In this document: one piece after another, positions 34,317-42,502 of the stretch | How positions within the stretch are numbered: the stretch's first letter is position 1 | How the letters are laid out: each line of letters opens with the position of its first letter | Source of the DNA: Burkholderia sp. D-99 | GTDB taxonomy: Bacteria; Pseudomonadota; Gammaproteobacteria; Burkholderiales; Burkholderiaceae | DNA length: 64,000 bases | Assembly (NCBI RefSeq): GCF_011605345.1 | Contig: NZ_JAAOXM010000011.1 | Coordinates: 124,001 to 188,000 of the forward strand | Direction: 5' to 3' | Notes under the pieces: generated by a model | Seen by the model: only the letters and a program-made list of their open reading frames with translations | Database searches by the model: none | What the model was told of the DNA's origin: nothing | Program-made: the position numbers and the translations under genes

Positions 34317-37300
34317 ATGAATCGGCCGCTGAATCGTATCCTGCCGCGCGTGACCGGTCCCGCATCGGTCTGGACGTGGGTCAAGTGGTCTTTGCTGGCC
34401 GCGCTGCTGATCGCCGTGGCGATCGTCGCGCGACTCGTGCAGAGCGAGATCGAAACGTCCCGGCTGCAGGCGCACTATCTGTCCGAGCTCACCCGCGACG
34501 TCGGCTACACGGTCGAGACGGGCCCGAGCGATCACATCCGCTTCCCCGCGAACGGCCCGTACGACCAGCGCCTCGGCTACGCGATGATTCCGGCATTCCA
34601 GGAGCGGCTGCTCGCGCGCGGCTTCGTTGTCAGCAAGCAGGCGCGCGATTCGCAGCGGATGCTGTCGCTCGGCGATCGCGGGTTGTTCCTCCCGTTCGAA
34701 GAGAAAGACCAGGCGGGCCTGATGCTGTTCGACTCGACCGGCGCGCCGCTGTTCGCGACCGTGTTCCCGCAGCGCGTCTATGCCGACTTCGACACGGTGC
34801 CGCGCGTGGTCGCCGATTCGCTGCTGTTCATCGAGGATCGCTACCTGCTCGACGCGAACGAGCCGAACCGCAACCCGGCGATCGACTGGGGGCGCTTCAG
34901 CCGCGCGCTCGCCGACCAGGCGCTGCACGTCGTCAACCGCCACCAGGCACGCCCCGGCGGCAGCACGCTCGCCACGCAGATCGAGAAGTTCCGCCATTCG
35001 CCCGAGGGCCGCACCGCGACGCCGCCCGAGAAGCTGCGGCAGATCGCGTCCGCGTCGGTGCGCGCGTACCTGAACGGCCCGCAGACGATGCTCGCGCGCC
35101 GCACGATCGTCGTGCGCTACCTGAACTCGGTGCCGCTCGCCGCACGGCCGCACATCGGCGAGATCACCGGCATCGGCGACGGTCTCGCCGCGTGGTACGG
35201 CCGCGACTTCAACGACGTGAATCGCATCCTGTCCGCGCCGACGACCGGCGACAACGTCGACGAACAGGGCAAGGCGTTCCGCGAGGTGCTGTCGCTGATC
35301 ATCGCGCAGCGCGCACCGTCGTACTTCCTCAACCGCGGCTATCCGGCCCTGGAGCGGCTGACCGACAGCTACCTGAGGCTGCTGTCGACCGGCGGCGTGA
35401 TCTCTCCGGCGCTGCGCGACGCCGCGCTTGCCGCGCAGATCGAACGCAGCGCGCCGCCCGCCGCCGCGCACGTGCAATCGTTCGTGTCGCGCAAGGCCGT
35501 GACGTCCGCGCGCGCGTCGCTGCTGTCGGCGCTCGGCATCAGCGACCTGTACCAGCTCGACCAGTTCGACCTCCAGGCGACCAGCACGCTCGACAACGGC
35601 GTACAGCAGGCCGTCGCCCAACGGCTCGCGCAGGCGTCGACGCGCGACGGCGCGCAGGCAGCCGGCCTGTACGGTTTCGAGATGCTTGCACCGAAGGACG
35701 ACCCGTCGCACCTCACGTACAGCTTCACGCTGTACGAACACCGCAACGGCGCGAACCTGCTGCGGGTGCAGACCGACAGCGTGAACGAGCCGTTCGACGT
35801 CAATCGCGGCGGCCGCATCAACCTCGGCTCGACCGCGAAACTGCGCACGCTGATCACCTACCTGCAGATCGTGTCCGACCTGCATGCGCGCTACGCGAAC
35901 CTGTCGAACGCGGAGCTTGCGCGCGTGAAGCCCGACCCGATCGACGGGCTGTCGCACTGGGCGCTCGACTACCTGTCGCATACGCGCGACCGCTCGCTGC
36001 AGGCGATGCTCGACGCGGCCGTCGAACGCAAGTATTCGGCGAGCCCCGACGTGTTCTACACGGGCGGCGGCGCACAGGTGTTCTCGAACTTCGAGAAGTC
36101 GGACAACGGCCGCATCCTGACGCTGCACGCAGCGTTCGAGCACTCGGTCAACCTCGTGTTCGTGCGGCTGATGCGCGACATCGTCCACTACGAGACGCTG
36201 CAGGCGGCCGGCCCGTCGTCGTCGTGGCTCGGAGACCCCGAGCAGCGCCAGCATTACCTGCAGCAGTTCGTCGACGGCGAAAGCCAGGTTTACGTGAAAC
36301 GCTACTACACGCGCTATGCGGGCAAGGCGCCCGACGATGCGCTCGCGCTGATGCTGAAGGACGTGCGCAAGTCGCCGCCGAAGATCGCCACGGTGCTGCG
36401 CAGCGTCGCGCCGAACGAATCGCTCGCGTGGTTCGACGCGCAGATGCGCGCGCAACTGAAGGGCACGCCGGCCGCGACGCTCTCCGATGACGACCTCGCG
36501 AAGCTCTACGCGAAGTATGCGATCGACCGCTTCAACCTCAACGATCGCGGCTATATCGCGAGCGTGCATCCGCTCGCGCTGTGGACGCTCAACTACCTGC
36601 GCGCGCACCCGACGGCGGCGCTTGCCGATGTCCAGCGCGACAGCCGCGATGCGCGTTTCTACACCTACTCGTGGCTGTACAAGACGCGCTACCACGCGAC
36701 CCAGGACCGCCGCATCCGTCGCATGGTCGAGCTGCGCGCGTACGCGGAAATCACGAAGTCGTGGCGCGCGCTCGGCTACCCGTTCGCGGAAGTCACGCCG
36801 TCGTACGCGGCCGCGATCGGCGCATCGGGTGACCAGCCCGACGCGCTCGCGAAACTGATCGGCCTGATCGCGAACGGCGGCCAGAAAGCGCCGACCGAGA
36901 CGATCACGCGGCTCGACTTCGCGCAGGGCACGCCGTACGAAACGCGCTTCGTGCGCGCGGCCGCGCAGCCGCAGACGATGCTGTCGCCGGAGATCGTCAC
37001 CGTGGCGCACACGCTGCTGCGCGACGTCGTGCTCAACGGCACCGCGCGCCGCCTCGCGGGCGGCTTCACGCTGCCCGACGGCAAGACGCTCGACGTGTAC
37101 GGCAAGACCGGGACGGGCGACCAGCGCTTCAACGTCTATGTGCGCGGCGCGCGGCTGATCGAGTCGCGCAAGGTGAACCGCAGCGGCACGTTCGTATTCG
37201 TGCTCGGCGACCGGTTCTTCGGGGTCCTGACGGCAACGGCGCACGAACCGTATGCGGCACGCTACGACTTCACGAGCGCGATGGCCGTGCAGTTGCTGAA

Positions 37301-37424
37301 GTCGATGGCGCCGGCACTCGCGCCGCTGATCGAACGCCCGGCCGGCACCGGCGCGCGCACCGCGGGCGCCGCCCGCCAAGCGGAAACGCCCGCGCCGGGT
37401 GCCGCTGCCGCGCAACCGTCCTGA
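34317..37424 (+). CDS. Large divergent class A penicillin-binding-like protein
   Basis: A 1035-residue bifunctional-type protein with a TM helix near residues 20-40. The glycosyltransferase-51 region (about 150-330) has IEDRYLLD at 172-179 (family EDRxFxxHxG is incomplete: His and Gly are missing) and GGSTLATQIEKF at 214-225 in place of GGSTLTQQLAKN. The transpeptidase half has STAK at 505-508, SVN at 610-612 and KTGTG late, all three penicillin-binding motifs. It is larger than normal (750-850). It could be a peptidoglycan synthase with altered lipid II handling. The start is MNRPLNRI with GGGA upstream. It stands alone. Confidence 0.85.
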   Translation: MNRPLNRILPRVTGPASVWTWVKWSLLAALLIAVAIVARLVQSEIETSRLQAHYLSELTRDVGYTVETGPSDHIRFPANGPYDQRLGYAMIPAFQERLLARGFVVSKQARDSQRMLSLGDRGLFLPFEEKDQAGLMLFDSTGAPLFATVFPQRVYADFDTVPRVVADSLLFIEDRYLLDANEPNRNPAIDWGRFSRALADQALHVVNRHQARPGGSTLATQIEKFRHSPEGRTATPPEKLRQIASASVRAYLNGPQTMLARRTIVVRYLNSVPLAARPHIGEITGIGDGLAAWYGRDFNDVNRILSAPTTGDNVDEQGKAFREVLSLIIAQRAPSYFLNRGYPALERLTDSYLRLLSTGGVISPALRDAALAAQIERSAPPAAAHVQSFVSRKAVTSARASLLSALGISDLYQLDQFDLQATSTLDNGVQQAVAQRLAQASTRDGAQAAGLYGFEMLAPKDDPSHLTYSFTLYEHRNGANLLRVQTDSVNEPFDVNRGGRINLGSTAKLRTLITYLQIVSDLHARYANLSNAELARVKPDPIDGLSHWALDYLSHTRDRSLQAMLDAAVERKYSASPDVFYTGGGAQVFSNFEKSDNGRILTLHAAFEHSVNLVFVRLMRDIVHYETLQAAGPSSSWLGDPEQRQHYLQQFVDGESQVYVKRYYTRYAGKAPDDALALMLKDVRKSPPKIATVLRSVAPNESLAWFDAQMRAQLKGTPAATLSDDDLAKLYAKYAIDRFNLNDRGYIASVHPLALWTLNYLRAHPTAALADVQRDSRDARFYTYSWLYKTRYHATQDRRIRRMVELRAYAEITKSWRALGYPFAEVTPSYAAAIGASGDQPDALAKLIGLIANGGQKAPTETITRLDFAQGTPYETRFVRAAAQPQTMLSPEIVTVAHTLLRDVVLNGTARRLAGGFTLPDGKTLDVYGKTGTGDQRFNVYVRGARLIESRKVNRSGTFVFVLGDRFFGVLTATAHEPYAARYDFTSAMAVQLLKSMAPALAPLIERPAGTGARTAGAARQAETPAPGAAAAQPS

Positions 37425-37458
37425 CGGCCGCGCGAGCGTTCATGCGCCGACGCGCCGC

Positions 37459-37806
37459 TCAGTGCGAGCGGCCGTCGTAGTGCGTGACCGGCAGCGCATC
37501 GAGATCGACACCTTCGAGACAGCGCACGTTGATCGCGGCCATCGCTGTGCCGTTCGGATGAACGCCCTCGCCGAACGTGTGAATCCCGCAGCGCTTGCAG
37601 AAGCGATGCTTGATGACGTGCTTGTTGAACATGTAAGTGGCGAGATGCTCGTCGGGCGTGAGGAGCATCATGTGATCGCGCGGCACGAACCACATCAGCG
37701 CGCCCTTGCGCTGGCAGATCGAGCAGTTGCACGCCATCACGCCCTGCAGGTCACCTTCCACCTCGAACTTCACGTCTGAGCAGTGACAGCTTCCGCGATA
37801 AAGCAT
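37459..37806 (-). CDS. GFA-family (glutathione-dependent formaldehyde-activating-like) protein
   Basis: A 115-residue zinc protein: MLYRGSCHCSDVKFEVEGD, then CNCSICQRKGALMWFVP and FCKRCGIHTFGE, giving the Cys set typical of the GFA/CENP-V fold (CHC, CxCSxC, CxxCG). The founding activity is addition of formaldehyde to glutathione, but most members are unproven. It is convergent with the PBP-like gene and divergent from the DUF1272 gene. Confidence 0.92.
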   Translation of the reverse strand: MLYRGSCHCSDVKFEVEGDLQGVMACNCSICQRKGALMWFVPRDHMMLLTPDEHLATYMFNKHVIKHRFCKRCGIHTFGEGVHPNGTAMAAINVRCLEGVDLDALPVTHYDGRSH

Positions 37807-37960
37807 GGTCGTCTCCCGGTGCGGCCCGTGCGCATCGACGGCGCCCCGGCGGGACACCATTGGCCAGGCCGATCCAAGCGGGTACAGTAGCGCGCACATG
37901 CGCCGCACGCAATGTCCGGCGGCGCCCGTCCCGCCCCTGTCAAAACCAAGGAAAACCGCC

Positions 37961-38206
37961 ATGCTCGAACTGCGCCCCGGCTGCGAATGCTGCGACAAGG
38001 ACCTGCCGCCCGATTCCGCGGAGGCCCGCATCTGTACGTTCGAATGCACGTTCTGCGCGACCTGCGCCGACGAGGTGCTGAAGGGCCGCTGCCCGAACTG
38101 CGGCGGCGACTTCGTCGTGCGCCCGCGGCGGCCGGCGAGCCTGCTCGCGAAATACCCGGCGTCGACCGAGCGCATCCACAAGCCGGGCGGCTGCGCGAGC
38201 GCCTGA
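37961..38206 (+). CDS. DUF1272 Cys-rich small protein
   Basis: An 81-residue protein with many cysteines (CECCDKDLPP, ICTFECTFCATCA, CPNCGG) that match the DUF1272 family of short zinc-ribbon-like proteins of unknown function. The C-terminal part is basic (RPRRPASLLAKYP). The start is the ATG at 37961 after AAGGAAAA; the open frame upstream lies over the GFA promoter. Confidence 0.88.
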   Translation: MLELRPGCECCDKDLPPDSAEARICTFECTFCATCADEVLKGRCPNCGGDFVVRPRRPASLLAKYPASTERIHKPGGCASA

Positions 38207-38233
38207 CGGCACCGCACCGCCCGCCGTTTCCGC

Positions 38234-38914
38234 TCACGACATCTCGATCCGCGCGCGCGTCACCGCGAGCAGCGCCGCCATCGCGCGGCGCGCACCGTCC
38301 TCGTCGCGCACGCGGATCGCGTCGCTGACGGCCGTGTGCTCGGCGAGCGACGCGTTGTACACGTCCGCGCGGCGCGCATTCAGATGCAGTTGCGCCTCGA
38401 GCGTGCGATCGATCAGCGTGCCGAGCGGCACCAGCAGCTCGTTACCGCCGGCCTCGAGCACGCTCAGGTGAAAGCGCAGGTCGGCGCGCACCCATTCGTC
38501 GACATTGCGCGCGGCGGCCATCGCGCGCGCCGCGCCGTCGATCGCATCGAACGTTTCCGGTGTATGCATGCGCGCGGCGAGCGCAGCCGCGTACGGCTCG
38601 ACCATCTCGCGCATCTCCTGCAGCTTCAGCGCAAACGCGAGCGGCGGCGCGACTCGCGCATACCAGTCGAGCAGGTCGGCATCGAGCAGGTTCCAGACGC
38701 CGCGCGGCCGCACGCGCGTGCCGATCTTCGGCCGCGATTCGACGAGCCCCTTCGACGTGAGCGTACGCAGCGCCTCGCGCATCACCGTGCGGCTCACGCC
38801 GTACATCTCCATCAGGTCGGGTTCCCTCGGCAGCAGCGACTCGGGCGGGTAGTCGCCGCGCAGGATCGCCGTGGCAAGCCGGAAGGCCGTCTGTCCATGC
38901 AGGTCGCGTCGAAT
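38234..38914 (-). CDS. GntR/FCD-family regulator with no canonical start codon
   Basis: The frame encodes a FadR-like regulator: winged HTH (FRLATAILRGDYPPESLLPREPDLMEMYGVSRTVMREALRTLTSKGLVESRPKIGTRVRPR) then an FCD ligand domain with metal-binding His and Asp residues (FHLSVLEAGGN; LAEHTAVSDAI). The first ATG in frame is at 38812, which would delete half of the HTH. The homologous sequence extends to 38914-38917, where only ATT or ATC is available, with GGAG seven or four bases upstream; no ATG, GTG or TTG exists before a stop. So the gene either starts at ATT/ATC or has lost its start. It faces dgoD and likely represses galactonate use. Confidence 0.75.
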   Translation of the reverse strand: MRRDLHGQTAFRLATAILRGDYPPESLLPREPDLMEMYGVSRTVMREALRTLTSKGLVESRPKIGTRVRPRGVWNLLDADLLDWYARVAPPLAFALKLQEMREMVEPYAAALAARMHTPETFDAIDGAARAMAAARNVDEWVRADLRFHLSVLEAGGNELLVPLGTLIDRTLEAQLHLNARRADVYNASLAEHTAVSDAIRVRDEDGARRAMAALLAVTRARIEMS

Positions 38915-38968
38915 GATCGTTCTCCGTTATGCCGGTACCCGGGCGAGCCGGCTGCCCACTATCTGCGC

Positions 38969-38989
38969 AATAGTGCTATTAATACTATT
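38969..38989. promoter_or_regulatory. Candidate operator between the GntR gene and dgoD
   Basis: AATAGT at 38969-38974 and ACTATT at 38984-38989 form an inverted repeat (nine-base spacer) in a short AT-rich island 92 bases before dgoD. Such a site suits a FadR-type dimer. Direct evidence of binding is absent. Confidence 0.6.
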
Positions 38990-39080
38990 TTTCATCGGGC
39001 TACGCTAGGATAACCGCGAAAGCACGCGACCGTGCGCCGCGCCCGACTGCCCGCGCCGGTCAACCCTGGAGACCCGCATC

Positions 39081-40229
39081 GTGAAAATCACCCGCCTCGA
39101 AACCTTCGTCGTCCCGCCGCGCTGGCTGTTCCTCAAGATCGAAACCGACGAGGGCATCGTCGGCTGGGGCGAGCCGGTCGTCGAAGGCCGCGCGCACACG
39201 GTCGAAGCCGCCGTGCAGGAGCTGGCCGACTACCTCGTCGGCCGCGACCCGCTGCTGATCGAGGATCACTGGCAGGTGATGTACCGCGCGGGCTTCTATC
39301 GCGGCGGCCCGATCATGATGAGCGCGATCGCGGGCGTCGACCAGGCGCTATGGGACATCAAGGGCAAGCATCACGGCGTGCCCGTGCATGCGCTGCTCGG
39401 CGGCCAGGTGCGCGACCGCATCAAGGTGTATTCGTGGATCGGCGGCGACCGGCCGAGCGACGTCGCGAACAACGCGCGCGCGGTGGTCGAGCGCGGCTTC
39501 AAGGCCGTGAAGATGAACGGCTCCGAGGAGCTGCAGATCGTCGATACCTACGACAAGGTCGAGCAGGTGATCGCGAACGTCGCGGCGGTGCGCGACGCGG
39601 TCGGCCCGCACGTCGGGATCGGCGTCGACTTCCATGGCCGCGTGCACAAGCCGATGGCCAAGGTGCTGGCGAAGGAGCTCGACCCGTACAAGCTGATGTT
39701 CATCGAGGAGCCGGTGCTGTCGGAGAACGCCGAGGCGCTGCGCGACATCGTCAACCAGACCAACACGCCGATCGCGCTCGGCGAGCGGCTCTATTCGCGC
39801 TGGGACTTCAAGCACATCCTCGCGGGCGGCTACGTCGACATCATCCAGCCCGACGCGTCGCACGCGGGCGGCATTACCGAGTGCCGCAAGATCGCGACGC
39901 TCGCGGAGAGCTACGACGTCGCGCTCGCGCTGCACTGCCCGCTCGGCCCGATTGCGCTCGCCGCGTGCCTGCAGCTCGACGCGGTCAGCTACAACGCGTT
40001 CATCCAGGAACAGAGCCTCGGCATCCACTACAACCAGGGCAACGACCTGCTCGACTACCTGCGCAACCCCGAAGTATTCCGCTACGAGGACGGCTTCGTC
40101 GCGATCCCGCAAGGCCCGGGGCTCGGCATCGACGTGAACGAGGAGAAGGTGCGCGAGATGGCGAAGACGGGCCACCGCTGGCGCAACCCGGTGTGGCGTC
40201 ACGCGGACGGCAGCGTCGCCGAGTGGTGA
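39081..40229 (+). CDS. dgoD: D-galactonate dehydratase
   Basis: A 382-residue enolase-superfamily enzyme that dehydrates D-galactonate to 2-keto-3-deoxygalactonate. The start MKITRLETFVVPPRWLFLKIETDEGIVGWGEPVVEGR and the magnesium ligands in GVDFHGRVHK, IEEPVLSEN and ALGERLYSRW are those of DgoD, as is the His in DIIQPDASHAGGITECRKIA. Length equals E. coli DgoD (382). It is followed by a strong terminator, so the rest of the pathway is not encoded next to it. Regulation is probably by the divergent GntR-type protein. Confidence 0.95.
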   Translation: MKITRLETFVVPPRWLFLKIETDEGIVGWGEPVVEGRAHTVEAAVQELADYLVGRDPLLIEDHWQVMYRAGFYRGGPIMMSAIAGVDQALWDIKGKHHGVPVHALLGGQVRDRIKVYSWIGGDRPSDVANNARAVVERGFKAVKMNGSEELQIVDTYDKVEQVIANVAAVRDAVGPHVGIGVDFHGRVHKPMAKVLAKELDPYKLMFIEEPVLSENAEALRDIVNQTNTPIALGERLYSRWDFKHILAGGYVDIIQPDASHAGGITECRKIATLAESYDVALALHCPLGPIALAACLQLDAVSYNAFIQEQSLGIHYNQGNDLLDYLRNPEVFRYEDGFVAIPQGPGLGIDVNEEKVREMAKTGHRWRNPVWRHADGSVAEW

Positions 40230-40291
40230 GCGCGATGCGCAGTGCGCGCGGCTGCGCGCCCGCGCGGTAAGCCGCGGCAAGTATCGACTCG

Positions 40292-40323
40292 AAAACGGCT
40301 GCCCGACAGGCAGCCGTTTTTTT
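40292..40323 (+). terminator. Rho-independent terminator after dgoD (bidirectional)
   Basis: CGGCTGCC/GGCAGCCG stem (40296-40303 and 40309-40316, five-base loop), preceded by AAAA and followed by seven T. It can also end copD transcripts from the other side. Confidence 0.9.
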
Positions 40324-40406
40324 CATGCTCGGCGCGACGCCCGGCACGTGCCGGATGGCATCGGCGGCCCAGCGTCGCGCCGTGCCGTGCCGCGCGAAAC
40401 CGGCCG

Positions 40407-41339
40407 TCAGCCGAGGGCCGCGAACCCCGGCACGCTGAACGACAGCACGGCGGCCGCGACGAACACGCCGATCATCGTCAGCGCTTCGAGATGCAGGATG
40501 TTGCGGAACGTGTGCGCATCCTCGGTCGACGCAGTACGGCGCAGGCGCGGCAGCGCCGAGAAGCGGTTCAGGCCGCCGAGCACGAGCGCGAGCGCGACGA
40601 GCAGCAGCTTCAGCAGCAACAAGCGCCCCCACGTGCTGCCGTCGAGCGGCGCAAGCGAACCGCCGAGCCCGCGGATCGCATTGAGCGCGCCGGTGCCGAG
40701 CACGAAGACGACTGCGATGATCGACGTACGCGACAGGTGCTGGCCGATGCGGATCAGCGCGCCGCGTGCGACCGACGAACCGAGCGCCGGCAGCACCGCG
40801 AGCCCGCCCGCGAGCACGAGGCCGCCCCACACGGCCGTCGCAAGCAGGTGCAGCGTCTGCACACCGACCGCCGCGGACAGCGCGCCCGTATCGGCCGCAT
40901 GGCCGAGCGAGGCCTTGCCGGCCGCGACCACGATCACCGCGAGCCACAGCACCGCGTGCGCGACCGGGCCTTCCGGCTTCGCCAGTGCGACGATCGCGAG
41001 CACCACGGCGCCGGCGAACGCGACGCTCCATGCGAAGCCCGTATGCGTCTGCGTGAGCATGACGGGAATCGCGGCGAACGCGCCGCCGAGCCCCGCCCCG
41101 CTCATCGTCGCGGCCTCGTAGACGAGCCAGCCGAGATCCGCGAGCACCAGCGCCAGCGCCGCCGCAGCCAGCGAATGTTGCGCGCGCAGCCACGCGGGAT
41201 GCGACGGCGCGACGACCGGACGTGCGCCGTCCTTGCCGAGCCATGCCTTGAGCAGCGCCGAGCCGACTGCCATCGCGAACGCGGCGTCCATCAGCGCCGC
41301 GAGCGCGACCTGACCGATCCACAAGCTGTCGAACTTCAT
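40407..41339 (-). CDS. copD: CopD-family copper resistance/import membrane protein
   Basis: A 310-residue inner-membrane protein with about eight hydrophobic segments; the C-terminal 130 residues (HLLATAVWGGLVLAGGLAVLPAL, then RIGQHLSRTSIIAVVFVLGTGALNAIRGLGG) are the CopD domain, where His residues in the membrane handle copper. No copC-like gene is adjacent. It has AT- and start-codon choices at 41339 or 41348; the former gives MKFDSLWIGQ. It converges with dgoD. Confidence 0.85.
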   Translation of the reverse strand: MKFDSLWIGQVALAALMDAAFAMAVGSALLKAWLGKDGARPVVAPSHPAWLRAQHSLAAAALALVLADLGWLVYEAATMSGAGLGGAFAAIPVMLTQTHTGFAWSVAFAGAVVLAIVALAKPEGPVAHAVLWLAVIVVAAGKASLGHAADTGALSAAVGVQTLHLLATAVWGGLVLAGGLAVLPALGSSVARGALIRIGQHLSRTSIIAVVFVLGTGALNAIRGLGGSLAPLDGSTWGRLLLLKLLLVALALVLGGLNRFSALPRLRRTASTEDAHTFRNILHLEALTMIGVFVAAAVLSFSVPGFAALG

Positions 41340-41718
41340 CGCGCACACCCTCCCGAAAGCGGCAGGCCGACGGAGCGGGGGCTACGGGACAGACAGCGTG
41401 AGGAAGGCAACGGCACGGTAGAAAACGTCATCGATGAATCCGGAAACGGGAGAAATGACTGGACCTGCGGCGGAGGCGGCGCCGCGCGACCCGCGAGTGT
41501 ACGGTCTTCGATGGTGAAAACGCACGCCGGTTCAACCAGGCACGGTGCAATGCGCGTCAAATTGTCGCAAGTCGCAAACGGACAGGAACCGCTGTCCTTT
41601 TGCCAAATAGCCGTCATTACCCATCGATGATAGAATGCCGCGTCGCAGCAGCCCGGCTGCCTTGCCGTCATGCGCCGAGCCGATCGTAGCCCGGACAACA
41701 GGTCCCCGTCGAATAAAC
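41340..41718. other. Divergent promoter region, copD / cytochrome c
   Basis: No gene. It must hold both promoters. TAGAAT at about 41630 is a possible -10 box for the cytochromes but no convincing -35 was found. Confidence 0.4.
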
Positions 41719-42483
41719 ATGGAGTCTCGTGTGTCTTCAAGACGCCTCTTCCGTCCGCTGCTCGCCGTTCTGATGTTCGGCGGCGCGGGCCTTATGAGCG
41801 CTGCCCAAGCGCAGACCAAGCCCACGGAGCAAGCGCACGCCCAGCAGGCGCCGCTCAAGGCACCCGATACCATGGCCGAGCGCGTGCGCGGCTGTACTGC
41901 ATGCCACGGCGTCCACGGCCAGGGCACGGACAACGACTACTTCCCGCGTCTTGCCGGCAAGCCGGCCGAGTACCTGTACAACCAGCTCGTCAACTTCCGT
42001 GACGGCCGGCGCAAGTACCCGCCGATGAACTACCTGTTGACGTACCTGAACGACGATTACCTGCGCGAGATGGCCGAGCACTTCTCGGCCGAACGCCCGC
42101 CGTACCCTGCGCCGGCGAAGCCGACGCTGCCGGCCGCGACGCTCGCGCGCGGCAAGCAGCTCGTCACGCAAGGCGATCCGTCCCGCAAGCTGCCGGCCTG
42201 CGTGGCCTGCCACGGCGCGACGCTGACCGGCATGCAGCCGGCGATCCCGGGCCTGGTCGGCCTGCACGCCGACTACCTGAGCGCGCAGATCGGTGCATGG
42301 CGTTCGGGCAACCGCCACGCGAAGGCGCCCGATTGCATGCATGACGTCGCTGCGAAGCTTTCCGACGAAGACGTGACGGCCGTGACCGCATGGCTCGCCG
42401 CGCAACCGGCGCCCGCCAACCCCGTGCCGGCACCGGCGCGTTCGATGAAGACTCCGCTCGCCTGCGGCAGCGAACCGCAATAA
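41719..42483 (+). CDS. Diheme c-type cytochrome (c4-like)
   Basis: A 254-residue periplasmic protein with a signal peptide (cleavage near Ala31 in AQAQ) and two haem motifs, CTACH (59-63) and CVACH (about 165), in two similar halves as in cytochrome c4. The Met axial ligands are likely in KYPPMNYLL and LTGMQP. It lies 19 bases before a triheme cytochrome gene on the same strand, so the pair probably works as one electron-transfer module, perhaps feeding a terminal oxidase. Confidence 0.9.
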   Translation: MESRVSSRRLFRPLLAVLMFGGAGLMSAAQAQTKPTEQAHAQQAPLKAPDTMAERVRGCTACHGVHGQGTDNDYFPRLAGKPAEYLYNQLVNFRDGRRKYPPMNYLLTYLNDDYLREMAEHFSAERPPYPAPAKPTLPAATLARGKQLVTQGDPSRKLPACVACHGATLTGMQPAIPGLVGLHADYLSAQIGAWRSGNRHAKAPDCMHDVAAKLSDEDVTAVTAWLAAQPAPANPVPAPARSMKTPLACGSEPQ

Positions 42484-42502
42484 GGCAAGGGAGACAGACA
42501 CA

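Noticed and set aside
34272..37415. A 1047-codon open frame on the minus strand opposite the PBP-like gene
   Set aside because: Its protein is Arg/His/Val-rich with no known motif and it mirrors the codon pattern of the real gene. High-GC genomes give such antisense shadows; the plus strand has three clear penicillin-binding motifs.
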